Notes under the pieces: model-generated
The model's database searches: none
Told to the model about the DNA's origin: nothing
What the model saw: the letters and a program-made list of their open reading frames with translations, nothing else
Part shown: in pieces, positions 8,205-17,707 of the stretch
Numbering within the stretch: position 1 is the stretch's first letter
Layout: the number at the start of each line of letters is the position of its first letter
Program-made: the position numbers and the translations under genes
DNA from: Cohnella algarum
GTDB lineage: Bacteria > Bacillota > Bacilli > Paenibacillales > Paenibacillaceae
Reading direction: 5' to 3'
Length of the DNA stretch: 64,000 nucleotides
Assembly: GCF_016937515.1 (NCBI RefSeq)
Contig: NZ_JAFHKM010000002.1
Span: forward strand, 3,343,001 to 3,407,000

Positions 8205-8897
8205 TTGAAGACGATTTTGATTACCGGCGCCAGCGGCGATATCGCCGCGGCTTTAATCTCCTCCCTGAACCCGAGGGAAAACCGAATCATCGGTTTGGAC
8301 CGGCAGCCTTCCGCCGCCGCCCGGGACATCGAGCTGCATTTATGCGACCTGTCCGATCCGGCGCAGCTTGGCGATTGCCTGAAACGGGCGCGCGAAGAAT
8401 GGCTTGCCGACGTGGAGGCCGTCGTTCATTTGGCCGGCGTGTATCCGAACCTTCCTCTAGGCTCCTATCCGCCCGAACTGTGGGAAAAGGTGCACGCCGT
8501 CAACGTGGATTCGCTGTTCCGGATCGTACAGGCCATCCTGGCTTGCGAAACGACGTCCTTGCGCAATATCGTGATTACCTCGTCTACCGCCGCCAAGTCC
8601 GGCAGCCGGGACCCCGCGTACGCATCCTCGAAAGCGGCGCTGCTCGGATTGGCCAAAAGCTTCAGCGTGTCGTTGGCAGAGCGAAGGATAAGAGTGAACA
8701 CGGTGCTTCCGGGAATTATCGAGACGTCCATGTCCGACGTTCAATCGCCCGAAAGAAAACAGTTCCATATCCAGCGAACGTTGGCCAAAACGATCGGCAC
8801 CCCGGAGGAGGTAGCGAATGTCATCGATTTTTTGCTCAGCGACAAATCATCCTATTTATGGGGAACGACGATCGAAGTGAACGGAGGAATGACATGA
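8205..8897 (+). CDS. short-chain dehydrogenase/reductase
   Basis: A 230-aa classical SDR that would reduce or oxidise a carbonyl/alcohol with NAD(P). The Rossmann start is TILITGASGDIA, and the catalytic tyrosine and lysine are Y139 and K143 (YASSK), with an upstream serine in ITSSTAA. The family's usual C-terminal WGTTIEVNGG is present. The TTG start at 8205 follows a GGGAGGAGGG site. Its stop overlaps the next start (ATGA), which implies translational coupling. In context it would act on an intermediate derived from the cyclohydrolase product or a sugar. The substrate is unknown. Confidence 0.85.
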   Translation: MKTILITGASGDIAAALISSLNPRENRIIGLDRQPSAAARDIELHLCDLSDPAQLGDCLKRAREEWLADVEAVVHLAGVYPNLPLGSYPPELWEKVHAVNVDSLFRIVQAILACETTSLRNIVITSSTAAKSGSRDPAYASSKAALLGLAKSFSVSLAERRIRVNTVLPGIIETSMSDVQSPERKQFHIQRTLAKTIGTPEEVANVIDFLLSDKSSYLWGTTIEVNGGMT

Positions 8898-9517
8898 CGA
8901 ACGGGCTGTTGATCGCAATTTGCGGGCTGGACGGAGCGGGTAAAACGACGCAAATCCAATTGCTGGACCGCTGGTTCAAGCAAAGCGGCGAAAGGACCTT
9001 GGTGACCCGGCAGCCGACGGACTATTATCGCAAGGACCCCAGGGTTCGCGATTACCTGGACGACGGCAAGTGTCCCGACATTAAAGCGATCGCGCTGCTT
9101 TCCGCGGCCGACCGTTTGTGGCAGATGTCCGCGGAGATCGAACCGGCGTTGCGGGAAGGCGTCCATGTGATTTCGGATCGGTATATTTTCAGCTCGTATT
9201 CGGTGTTTTTGGCTCGGGGGCTGGATTATTCCTACTTGCAGCGGCTTTACGGCGACATTCGAATGCCGGATTTGACGGTTTTCCTGGATCTCGAGCCGGA
9301 AGTTTCCTTGCAGCGGGTGATGAGCCGGGACGGCAAGGAAAACATGAAGTACGAAGAGCGCGGGAGCGAAACGTTCAAGAAAATCCGCTCGAACTTTTAC
9401 GCGGTGCTTCCGCAGGATTCGCTTATCGTCGACGCATCGAAGCGGCCGGAAGAAATCCATTCGGAAATCGCGCAGCGGCTTGGTCAAATTCGCGAGGCGG
9501 GAGTGATGCAAAGATGA
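8894..9517 (+). CDS. thymidylate kinase-like nucleoside monophosphate kinase
   Basis: A 207-aa P-loop kinase of the dTMP kinase family. The Walker A motif is GLDGAGKTTQ (residues 11-20), followed by the TRQPT substrate motif and the DRY box (ISDRYIFSS). It is separated from any DNA-metabolism gene and coupled by 4-base overlaps to the genes on both sides, so it is more likely a pathway-specific nucleotide kinase than the housekeeping Tmk. The lid and base-recognition residues differ from textbook Tmk as far as can be judged by eye, so the nucleotide specificity is open. Confidence 0.78.
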   Translation: MTNGLLIAICGLDGAGKTTQIQLLDRWFKQSGERTLVTRQPTDYYRKDPRVRDYLDDGKCPDIKAIALLSAADRLWQMSAEIEPALREGVHVISDRYIFSSYSVFLARGLDYSYLQRLYGDIRMPDLTVFLDLEPEVSLQRVMSRDGKENMKYEERGSETFKKIRSNFYAVLPQDSLIVDASKRPEEIHSEIAQRLGQIREAGVMQR

Positions 9518-10164
9518 AATTGAACGCGTTCATGGAAGGCGTTGCCCGTACGGAGGCATTGGAAAAGCCCGAAAAGCGGGAGCTTTTGTGCGAATGGGTG
9601 AGGGAGCGGATCGATTTGCGCGTGGTTCGCGGGTGGCTCGACGAGCTGGTCGAAACCGGCGACCCGGAAACGGTGGGCGACCTCGCGTCGCTCATGGAGC
9701 TTCATCCGTTGGGCTTCGAAAAATACGTCATTTGGAAATCGGAATGGAACGGTCCTCGCATGAGACTGCATTATTGGCCGGAAAACAAGTGGCCCTTCGA
9801 AAGCATCCACGATCACCGGTTTCATTTTTGCTCGGCCATCCTGTGCGGCAGCTATACCCACGAAAAATACGAAGTCAAAAAAACGGTGGGAGATCAAGTC
9901 GAGCTTGAGCTTACGGAAAAAACGCTGATGCGGGCGGGCGACGTTTACTACTTTCCCGCCGGTTCCTTTCATCGGGTCCTCCCCAGCGAAGAATTGACCT
10001 TGTCGTTAATCATCCGCAGCGGCGCCGTGCTTCCCTTTTCCAGGGTCATCGATCCGGAAACGAAAATACTCAGGCATGCGCACGGCGCGCAGCATAAATT
10101 CGTCCGCAAGCTCGAGCATTTGACGAAAGCGATCTCGCCATTGGTCGAAGCCGACAGCCGGTAG
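9514..10164 (+). CDS. cupin-like metal-binding protein
   Basis: A 216-aa protein with an N-terminal helical part of about 70 residues and a cupin-like beta-barrel. Metal-ligand candidates are H99 and H101 in the IHDHRFHF motif and H153 in AGSFHRV, preceded by the turn AGDVYYFP that marks the second cupin motif. Such proteins can be isomerases, dioxygenases or epimerases. The start overlaps the kinase stop (ATGA), so it is translationally coupled. I do not recognise a specific family, and the reaction is unknown. Confidence 0.62.
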   Translation: MKLNAFMEGVARTEALEKPEKRELLCEWVRERIDLRVVRGWLDELVETGDPETVGDLASLMELHPLGFEKYVIWKSEWNGPRMRLHYWPENKWPFESIHDHRFHFCSAILCGSYTHEKYEVKKTVGDQVELELTEKTLMRAGDVYYFPAGSFHRVLPSEELTLSLIIRSGAVLPFSRVIDPETKILRHAHGAQHKFVRKLEHLTKAISPLVEADSR

Positions 10165-10180
10165 CAAGCGAGGGCTAAAA

Positions 10181-12189
10181 ATGAACCAAGCAACGTTCAC
10201 GTTCAAACCGCCGAAGGAAACGGATCGCGTCTGCCTGATCGGGTCGTTTAACCAATGGGATCCGGAAAAGGGGCAAATGAAGAAGACGGACGGCAATACG
10301 TTCGTGAAAGTGTTGTATTTGCAGGACGGCGACTATCCGTATTTATTCATGACGGACGAAAGCGAGTATTACACGGACCCGGACAACCGGCACAAGGAAA
10401 GGAACGAATACGGCGCCTACAATTCCGTATTGCGTCTGGGACGGAGGCCTCCCGATGTCGTTCATCGGCTGGATCGATGGGCGAACGGGGAAGTCGTCTT
10501 CAAGGTGAAAATCGCAAGCTCCGGCGGCTGTCCGGCTTCGCTGCGTCTTGTCGCCAACGAAACGGCGGCCTATGAGACGACCGCCTTTCTTGCGGACGAA
10601 GAGTGGAGCTATTACCTTTTTCGATTGCGCGATGAAGCGGTCGCACGGTCGGCGTTTACGTATTATTTCCTGTTGGACGGCGAGAAATATGCGGTGGCCG
10701 ACGGCGTCTCCTCAAGGAAGCCCGAGCCGGACAAACGGTACGTCTACGATCCCGGGCGGCTTGGAAGTTCCCGGGTGCCGGCCTGGTTGACCCGGGCGGT
10801 TTTTTATCACATCTTTCCCGACCGCTTCGCCAACGGAAATCTTGAGAACGATCCGGAGCAAACGGAGAGGTGGGGAGAAAGGCCGACGTTGACGAATTAT
10901 TTCGGCGGCGACCTTCAAGGAGTGATCGACCGGCTCGATTATTTGTCCGGGCTTGGCGTCGACACTCTCTATCTCAATCCCGTTTTTGCATCCCCTTCCA
11001 ATCACGGGTACGATATTTCGGATTTTTACCGGATCGCGCCCCGTCTCGGCGATGAAAACCTGTGGCGGCAATTGGTTGCCGAAGCCCGCAAAAGGCGGAT
11101 GCGGATCGTTCTTGACATGGTCTACAACCACACGAGCACCGAATTTTTCGCTTTTCAAGACGTCATGGAGAAGGGGGAGCGCTCCCGTTTTGCCGATTGG
11201 TATTATATCGAAAAATATCCCGTTGTCGTTAAGCCTAATCCCGATTATTCCTGTTGGTTCGATTACAAGCATATGCCGAAGCTGAATCTGGATAATCCGG
11301 ATACGAAAGCTTATTTGCAGGAAGCGACCGCCTACTGGCTGCGCCAAGGGATTTCAGGCTTTCGGGTGGATACGGTCAAGGATATTCCGCACGCATTTTG
11401 CAAGGAAATGCGGTCTGTCGTCAAAGCCGTCAATCCGGAAGCCTGCCTGATCGGGGAAGTATGGGAGTCGGGTGAGCCGTGGCTTCGGGGGATGAGTTCG
11501 ACGGCGTTACCAATTATGTTTTCTGGGGGGCCGCCACCGATTTTTTTGCAAAGCGCGCAATCCCGCTTGAAGTCTTGATCGAAAACCTGAAACGGCAACT
11601 GTTCGAATATCCGTTTCCCCATTTGCTTGCGCAGGTCAACCTGTTGAGCTCGCACGATACGGTTCGCTTTTTGTCGGCCGTCGGCGGAAACAAGGCGGTA
11701 TATTCGCAGGCTTATGCGTTCCTGTTCGCTTATCCGGGAGTGCCGCTCATTTACTATGGCGACGAAATCGGCCTCGAAGGCGGCGCCGATCCCGACAATC
11801 GAAGATGCATGATCTGGGACGGCCCCCTGCACGATGAAGGGATAAAAAGCCGTTTCGCCCGGCTGATCGCGCTGCGAAAGCAATATCGTCCGCTTCGGGA
11901 GGGGAACGCCGTCTTTCTGGAAGAGCTGGCCGCCAGCCGCATATTGGCCCTGAAAAGGGAGATCCGCGACGAAGAAGTTTATTTCTTTGCCAACGTTTCC
12001 GACAACCCGATAACGGTCGATTTGTCTTCCTGCGTCCCGGCGGACAGAAGAACAAGCTTGATCTATCCTTGCGAACGGGAAAATCCGGCCGCCCTCGCGC
12101 TCCAAGCGCGCGACTTCGCGTTCGTTTTCGCGAAGCGGCAACCTGAAAGGGGTGTTTTGCTTGAGAATAGAGGACAAATTTTTGATTGA
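10181..12189 (+). CDS. GH13 alpha-amylase family enzyme with N-terminal CBM48-like domain (interrupted by one frameshift)
   Basis: About 669 aa after correction. Residues 1-90 resemble a glycogen-binding CBM48/AMPK domain (IGSFNQWDP), then an immunoglobulin-like linker, then the GH13 barrel of neopullulanase/cyclomaltodextrinase type. Catalytic residues are intact: nucleophile D397 in GFRVDTVKD, acid/base E426 in IGEVWE, and the third Asp in LSSHDT. The frame breaks at a G5 run (11487-11491); adding one G gives the continuous reading WLRGDEFDGVTNYVF. No signal peptide is visible, so it is cytoplasmic. It may trim or transfer maltosyl units, and its presence among nucleotide enzymes is unexplained. 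The frameshift is probably a consensus error. Confidence 0.82.
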
Positions 12190-13327
12190 AACGTCAAAGC
12201 TGCATCCGAACGAAGCGGATATCCGGGGGATGTGCGCGTCTTCGCTCGACTGGACCTATATTCTGGACCAGGCGTACAGGCACAATACGCTTCCCCTGCT
12301 GCATCACCACGTTCAAAACGTCGATTCCGTCGCCGGCCATGTAAAGCTCCTGCTCGCGTCCCACTATCAATTAAAGCAAATTATCGGGGAAAAGAAGATG
12401 GACGAGTTCGTCGCCGTGTTGCGGGCTTTTCACGAGCGGGGGATCCGGGCGATCGTCCTCAAGGGAGTTTATCTGGCGGCTTCGGTGTACCGCCATGCGG
12501 CGCTACGACCTTTCGGAGATATGGATATCCTCGTGCGAAAGGAAGACGCGGACAGCGTTTTTCGCGTCCTGAAGGCGATGGATTACACCCAAAGCGAATT
12601 CGACCGCGATACCGGGGAACAAAAGCCGTTGGGACAGGAGCGGCTGGAGGGATACGAACATGAGCTGCAGCATTACGGCGAATTCAGAAAACGATCGGCG
12701 TCGAAACCGGTCGTCAGCTTCAGCATCGACGTTCATCATCGGCTGAATACGATCTTCGACGACTTCTCCTACCCGATCGAGGAGGTCGTCGCAAGAGCGA
12801 CCCGGGACACGATCGGGGACGTTCCCGTCTACCGGCTGAGCAACGAGGATTTTCTGACCCACTTATGCAGCCACCTGTACTGGCATACGCAATCGCTGCG
12901 GGATATTCTGGACGGAAAAGACGCGCAGCTGCTTGCCTACTCCGACATCCGGTCCTTCATTCAAACGCATGACATCGACTGGACGCTCCTTTTCGACCGG
13001 GCCGCCGCGACGAAGCTGGACAAAGCGCTGTACTACACGCTGCATCACGGGCAGCAAATCTATGGCGACATCGTTCCGGACGCCCTGTATGAAACCTGGA
13101 ACCAGGATTACCTGTCCGACATCTCCCGCTCCATTCACGATCGCTGGATTACGAGAAATTCGAAAATCAAAATCGGGAAGTGGAATCAGGATTTTATTGC
13201 CCGGCTGTTCAATCCCGAGCGATCGTCGTTCGCCCTGAGTTCGTTTTATGAAGATTATCTGGAACCGATCCTTCATCGCGGCGCGGTTTTAAAAGTCGTT
13301 GAGATGGGCGATCCCGACCGGACGTAA
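12161..13327 (+). CDS. nucleotidyltransferase-fold family protein (NTP_transf_5-like)
   Basis: A 388-aa protein of the uncharacterised minimal-nucleotidyltransferase family often found in peptide and polysaccharide biosynthetic clusters. The diagnostic stretch is IVLKGVYLAASVY...LRPFGDMDILV, with paired aspartates D120 and D122 for metal binding. The remainder is helical. I chose TTG 12161 because AAAGGGG lies about 8 bases upstream; a GTG at 12152 touches that site. It overlaps the end of the GH13 gene by 29 bases, as is common in tight operons. It probably adds a nucleotide to a small molecule or protein; the substrate is unknown. Confidence 0.75.
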   Translation: MRIEDKFLIETSKLHPNEADIRGMCASSLDWTYILDQAYRHNTLPLLHHHVQNVDSVAGHVKLLLASHYQLKQIIGEKKMDEFVAVLRAFHERGIRAIVLKGVYLAASVYRHAALRPFGDMDILVRKEDADSVFRVLKAMDYTQSEFDRDTGEQKPLGQERLEGYEHELQHYGEFRKRSASKPVVSFSIDVHHRLNTIFDDFSYPIEEVVARATRDTIGDVPVYRLSNEDFLTHLCSHLYWHTQSLRDILDGKDAQLLAYSDIRSFIQTHDIDWTLLFDRAAATKLDKALYYTLHHGQQIYGDIVPDALYETWNQDYLSDISRSIHDRWITRNSKIKIGKWNQDFIARLFNPERSSFALSSFYEDYLEPILHRGAVLKVVEMGDPDRT

Positions 13328-13345
13328 ACGGGAAAAGGGTGGCGC

Positions 13346-14338
13346 ATGATACGGGCGGAGCATTTGACGAAGGAATACAAGCGCTATATCCGGAAGGAAG
13401 GGTTTTTATCCGGCCTCCGGAGCTTGATAAGCGCGGAGCATGAGGTGAAGCGGGCGGTAGACGATATCGGCTTCGAAATCGGAGAGGGAGAGACGGTCGG
13501 CTTTATCGGACCGAACGGAGCCGGGAAATCGACCACCGTTAAAATGCTGACCGGAATTCTCGTGCCGACGAGCGGTCTTGTCGAAGTGAACGGAATCGTG
13601 CCGTACAAAGACAGAATCGCCAACGCCCGCCAGATCGGCGTCGTTTTCGGCCAAAAGACGCAGCTTTGGTGGGATGTCCCCGTCATTGAAAGCCTGCGAT
13701 TGCTGCGGGATATTTACAAAGTTCCGGAGCGGCGGTTCAAACAAAACCTGGAGCTGTTTTCCGAGTTGCTGGCGCTCGATGAATTTATGCAAACGCCCGT
13801 TCGCCAGTTAAGCCTGGGGCAGCGGATGAAGGCCGATTTGGCGGCGGCGCTGCTGCACGACCCGAGCCTGCTGTTCCTCGACGAACCTACGATCGGCGTC
13901 GATATCGTCGCCAAGGAGAAGCTGCGCGCGTTCATCAAGGAAATCAACCGGGAGCGGAAAGTGACCGTGCTGCTGACGACCCACGACATGGACGATATCG
14001 AAAAGCTGTGTTCCCGGATTATGATCATCGATCGCGGACAGGTCATTTACGACGGCAGCGTAGACCGGATCAAAAGCCGATTCGGAACGGGCCGGACGCT
14101 CGTCGTCGAATTCGAGAACCCGGTTCCCGATTTTGACGTGCCGAACGCCGAACTGGTCCGCAGCGAAGGGAGGCGAAAATGGTTTCGTTTTAACCGTTCC
14201 GCCACGTCTCCGTCCGCGCTGATCGCGCAGCTCGGAGCCCGTCATCCCGTCGTCGACCTGACGATCGAAGAGCCGGAGATCGAGGATCTGATCGGCCGAA
14301 TTTATCGGAGCGGGACCGCAAAATCCGGGGTGATTTGA
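13346..14338 (+). CDS. ABC-2 type transporter ATP-binding protein
   Basis: A 330-aa ATPase of the NatA/DrrA-like exporter group. Walker A is GPNGAGKST (55-63), the Q-loop is VVFGQKTQLWWDVP, the signature is LSLGQRMKADLA, Walker B is LLFLDEPTIGVD, and the switch histidine is in LTTHDMDD. The Q-loop TQLWWD and the C-terminal extension are typical of systems that pair with two DUF990-type permeases, and exactly two such genes follow. Its stop overlaps the next start (TGATG). It would power export of the operon's product or of a cell-surface compound. Confidence 0.9.
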   Translation: MIRAEHLTKEYKRYIRKEGFLSGLRSLISAEHEVKRAVDDIGFEIGEGETVGFIGPNGAGKSTTVKMLTGILVPTSGLVEVNGIVPYKDRIANARQIGVVFGQKTQLWWDVPVIESLRLLRDIYKVPERRFKQNLELFSELLALDEFMQTPVRQLSLGQRMKADLAAALLHDPSLLFLDEPTIGVDIVAKEKLRAFIKEINRERKVTVLLTTHDMDDIEKLCSRIMIIDRGQVIYDGSVDRIKSRFGTGRTLVVEFENPVPDFDVPNAELVRSEGRRKWFRFNRSATSPSALIAQLGARHPVVDLTIEEPEIEDLIGRIYRSGTAKSGVI

Positions 14339-15134
14339 TGAGGCTGTTCCGGTCGTTTTCGCGGCAGGCCTTTCATAATACGGCGGTCTACCGTTTCGAT
14401 TTTTGGCTGCAGCTCGTCGCCGCTTGCCTGATGATGTACAGCGTCCATTGGGTCTGGAATACCCTGTATGCCCAGAGTCCGCAAGCCTTCGGAGTCAGCC
14501 TGCGGCAAATGATCGCGTACGGGATTCTGGGGATGGCGCTCGAAACCGTCTTCGCGCCCGGGCGCGGACCGCAAACGTATATGGCCGAGCAGGTTAAAAC
14601 GGGATCGATCGATACGGATCTGTCGAAGCCTCTCGATTTCCATTTTCATATGCTGGCCCGCAATTTCGGCGAAACCCTGTTTCGGTTTTGCGCCCTGGTC
14701 GTGCCTTCTCTGCTCGTCGGAGCCGCATTTCTCGGATTGCAGCCTCCGCCCGGCTTCGGGAACCTTCTCTTGTTTCTCGTCAGCCTTCTGCTGGGATATT
14801 TCGTTTTATTTTCCTTGAACTTTCTCGTCGGCACGGCGGCCGTTTTGACGCTCGATATCGGCAGCGTCAGTTGGGCATACAACGCGTTGCTTCGGTTTTT
14901 CGCCGGGCAAATGGTGCCCTTCTGGCTGTTTCCGGACTTCCTTGAGGCGGTTGCCCGCTGTTTGCCGTTCCAGAGCATTTACTATATTCCCATCACCATT
15001 TACATCGGAAAGGCGGACGGGGCGGCGGCGCTGGAGGCATTCTGCTTCAAGCCGGCTGGGCCTTGCTGCTGCTGGCCGCATGCAGGCTTGCGTGGAATCG
15101 GGTACAGTCCCGACTGATCGTTCAAGGAGGTTAA
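14338..15134 (+). CDS. ABC-2 type permease subunit 1 (interrupted by one frameshift near the 3' end)
   Basis: About 265 aa after correction, with six hydrophobic segments, of the DUF990/ABC2_membrane_6 exporter family (start MRLFRSFSRQAF). The frame is lost near 15036: the uncorrected frame ends at 15117 in Cys- and Pro-rich noise. Adding one G restores the hydrophobic end GILLQAGWALLLLAACRLAW and a stop at 15132-15134, just before the next gene's ribosome site. It pairs with the next permease and the preceding ATPase. The break is probably a consensus error. Confidence 0.8.
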
Positions 15135-15138
15135 GCGC

Positions 15139-15930
15139 ATGGCGTTTCATTTTCGGATTTACGCCAGGATGATCCGCATCTCCATGCAGTCCCGCCTGCA
15201 GTATCGTTCCGACTTTCTGGCGGGAATCGCCGGAATCGTCATTTTTAACGCCGTCAATATCGGCTTGATCGGCATTATCGTCACCCGTTTCGTCCATCTG
15301 AACGGCTGGTCCGTCTGGGAGCTGCTGTTCCTGTACAGCCTGTGGATTCTGGGCCACAGCCTGTACAGCCTGTTTTTCTGGCATTTCAACTCGATGGAAA
15401 CGTACTTGCTGAAAGGCACCTTCGACCAGTTTTTGATCCGTCCGGTCAGTCCGCTGCTGCAGCTGCTCGGCCGGGAAGTGCAGTATCTGGGAGCCGGCGA
15501 CGCCGCGGTCGGCATCGCCGGCCTCTCGATCGCGTACGCGAAGCTGGATCTGGACTGGAGCGTATTCGACTGGCTGTATTTCGGGCTGGCGGTCGTTTCC
15601 GGAACGGGAATCGAGGTGGCCGTCTTCTGGACGATCGCAAGCCTGGCCTTCTGGACGAAGCGTTCGTTGACCGCGACGTCCGTGATCTGGCGACTGAATT
15701 CTTTGGTGCAGCAATATCCGGTCGACATTTTCGGCTCGTGGTTTCGGGTTTTCGTTACCGGTTTCGTGCCGGTAGCGTTCATGAATTACTATCCCTCCCT
15801 TGTCTTGCTGGGGAAAGACGGGGACGCCTTCATCCCGTACCTGTCTCCTGTCGTGGCCTTGATCTCTTTGCTGGTCGCTTCGCGGATTTGGCGGCTGGGC
15901 GTAAACCGCTATGCAAGCTCGGGAAATTAA
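15139..15930 (+). CDS. ABC-2 type permease subunit 2
   Basis: A 263-aa membrane protein of the same DUF990-type family, with about six hydrophobic segments and the conserved YLLKGTFDQFLIRPVSPLLQ stretch typical of the second subunit of these exporters. The ATG follows AAGGAGG (15124-15130). It lies 4 bases after the corrected end of subunit 1. The frame is intact. Together with its neighbours it forms a complete ABC exporter. Confidence 0.87.
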   Translation: MAFHFRIYARMIRISMQSRLQYRSDFLAGIAGIVIFNAVNIGLIGIIVTRFVHLNGWSVWELLFLYSLWILGHSLYSLFFWHFNSMETYLLKGTFDQFLIRPVSPLLQLLGREVQYLGAGDAAVGIAGLSIAYAKLDLDWSVFDWLYFGLAVVSGTGIEVAVFWTIASLAFWTKRSLTATSVIWRLNSLVQQYPVDIFGSWFRVFVTGFVPVAFMNYYPSLVLLGKDGDAFIPYLSPVVALISLLVASRIWRLGVNRYASSGN

Positions 15931-15944
15931 TGCGAGGAGACCTT

Positions 15945-16732
15945 ATGACTTTATCCAAATTGCAGGTATTGACCAACGAACCGGTCAATTCCCGGTATTG
16001 GCATATGATCGTCGACGCATCGGCTTTGCGGGAGGAGGCGAGGCCCGGCCAGTTTTTCAATATCCGGTGCTCCGAGACTTATATTCCGCTTCTGCGCCGG
16101 CCGTTCAGCCTGTTCAGAATCGACAAGCGAAGCCGGACGCTCGAGTTCCTCTACCTGGTCAAAGGGCGGGCACGGAACGATTGGCCCGGACGAAGCCGGG
16201 CGAAATGCTGGACGTTTTCGGGCCGCTCGGCAAGGGCTTCGATTTGCGGAGCGGCGGCGGCGCGATTCTTTTGCTGGCCCGCGGCGTCGGCGTTGCGACG
16301 TTGTCCGCGCTTGCCCAGAAAGCGGCGGAGCGGGGGATCGCCTGCATCACGATTCTCAGCGCCAAAACCCGAGGCGACGTGCTGGCGGAAGAAATGCTGC
16401 GAAGTTACGGGGCGGAGGTGCATATCGTAACGGACGATGACGGCAGCAGCGATGTGGCGAACGTAAGGGCGCAAATGGAGGATTTGATCGAAAAGCATCG
16501 GATCGAGGCTGCCTACACGTGCGGATCCAGAAGGCTTTCCAGGCTTTTGCAGGAGGTTGCCGCCGAAAAGCGGCTGTTCGCGGAAATTGCGTTGGAGGAA
16601 AATATGAGCTGCGCGATGGGCGTTTGTTTTGCGTGCGTTTGCGAAATCAGGGATTCCGGCGGCGCGTTCCGGACGGTTCGGATTTGCAAGGAAGGTCCGG
16701 TTTTTCCTTTGGAGCAGGTGGTGCTTGCATGA
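15945..16732 (+). CDS. pyrK: dihydroorotate dehydrogenase B electron-transfer subunit (interrupted by one frameshift)
   Basis: About 262 aa after correction. PyrK passes electrons from NADH through FAD and a 2Fe-2S cluster to PyrD. The FAD motif RRPFSLFRID, the GPLGKGF turn, the NAD-binding region GVGVATLSAL and the cluster cysteines (SCAMGVCFACVCE followed by IC) are all visible. The frame breaks at a G3 run (16168-16170); one extra G gives the continuous reading VKGRGTERLARTKPGE. The ATG at 15945 follows GCGAGGAG. The stop overlaps the pyrD start. Its position behind an exporter, not inside a full pyr operon, is unusual. Confidence 0.85.
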
Positions 16733-17688
16733 GCGATCCGTTCGTCGAGCCGTTGCGCCTGGGAGTGAATATCGGCGGGCTCGCGCTGCAAAATCCGGTT
16801 ATGCCGGCCTCGGGGGCCTTCGGAGAAGGCATGGAAAGCGTCATCGATTTCAACGCGCTCGCCGCGGTCGTTCCCAAAAGCATTACGAAGTACCCGCGAA
16901 AGGGGAATGCGACGCCCCGGGTTTGCGAGGTTTCGGCCGGAATGATCAATTCGATCGGCATTCAAAGCCCGGGAATCGATCATTATTTATCCGAAACGCT
17001 CCCTTATTACCGAAAATTCGACGTTCCGCTGATTTCGAGCATTTCGGCCGACTCCGTCGCCGAATTTGCGGAAATGGCCGAGACGATCGGCCGCGTGGAA
17101 TCCGTGGCGGCGTTGGAGCTGAATATTTCTTGCCCTAACCTCAAAGGGGACGGCCGCGCATTCGGCATGGACCCGGAAACGACCCGGGAGGTCGTATGCC
17201 GGGTAAAGGAAGCGACCGACAAGCCGGTCATCGCGAAGTTGACCCCGAATGTGACCAGCATCGAAGAGATTGCCCTTGCGGCGGAGGAGGGCGGAGCGGA
17301 CGGCCTTACCGTGGCGAATACGCTGCTGGCGATGGCGATCGACATCGATACGCGGAAGCCGAAAATCGGCAATCGGATGGGCGGGCTGTCGGGACCCGCG
17401 GTCAAACCGATCATCGTGCGCATGATTTACCAGGTCCGGCAAGTTTCCGGGCTTCCGATTATCGGCTGCGGAGGGGTGATGAGCGGCGCGGATGCCATCG
17501 AAATGATGCTGGCCGGGGCCAGCGCCGTTCAAGTCGGGACGGCAAGCTTCGTCGATCCGTCCGCCATGCTGAACATTATTCGCGAGATTAAAAATTATAT
17601 GCAAAAACACCGAATAATAGATATAAACGAAATTGTCGGAAAAGTCGAAACCGGCGGCACGGATCCGTCGCAAATTCATTATTATTGA
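16729..17688 (+). CDS. pyrD: dihydroorotate dehydrogenase, class 1B catalytic subunit
   Basis: A 319-aa FMN enzyme oxidising dihydroorotate to orotate. The catalytic cysteine is C135 in NISCPN, which marks class 1. The FMN-phosphate region is IGCGGVMSGADAIEM and the C-terminus GTASFVDP. The lysines in PKSITKYPRKGN and AKLTPN are also typical. The start overlaps the pyrK stop (ATGA), so a PyrKD complex would be made in coupled fashion. The frame is intact. Confidence 0.93.
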   Translation: MSDPFVEPLRLGVNIGGLALQNPVMPASGAFGEGMESVIDFNALAAVVPKSITKYPRKGNATPRVCEVSAGMINSIGIQSPGIDHYLSETLPYYRKFDVPLISSISADSVAEFAEMAETIGRVESVAALELNISCPNLKGDGRAFGMDPETTREVVCRVKEATDKPVIAKLTPNVTSIEEIALAAEEGGADGLTVANTLLAMAIDIDTRKPKIGNRMGGLSGPAVKPIIVRMIYQVRQVSGLPIIGCGGVMSGADAIEMMLAGASAVQVGTASFVDPSAMLNIIREIKNYMQKHRIIDINEIVGKVETGGTDPSQIHYY

Positions 17689-17707
17689 CACAAAGGGACA
17701 TCGTCGA

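Noticed and set aside
11479..12189. Separate 236-aa gene after the glycosidase
   Set aside because: It carries the third catalytic Asp and C-terminal domain of the same GH13 protein and joins it after adding one G.
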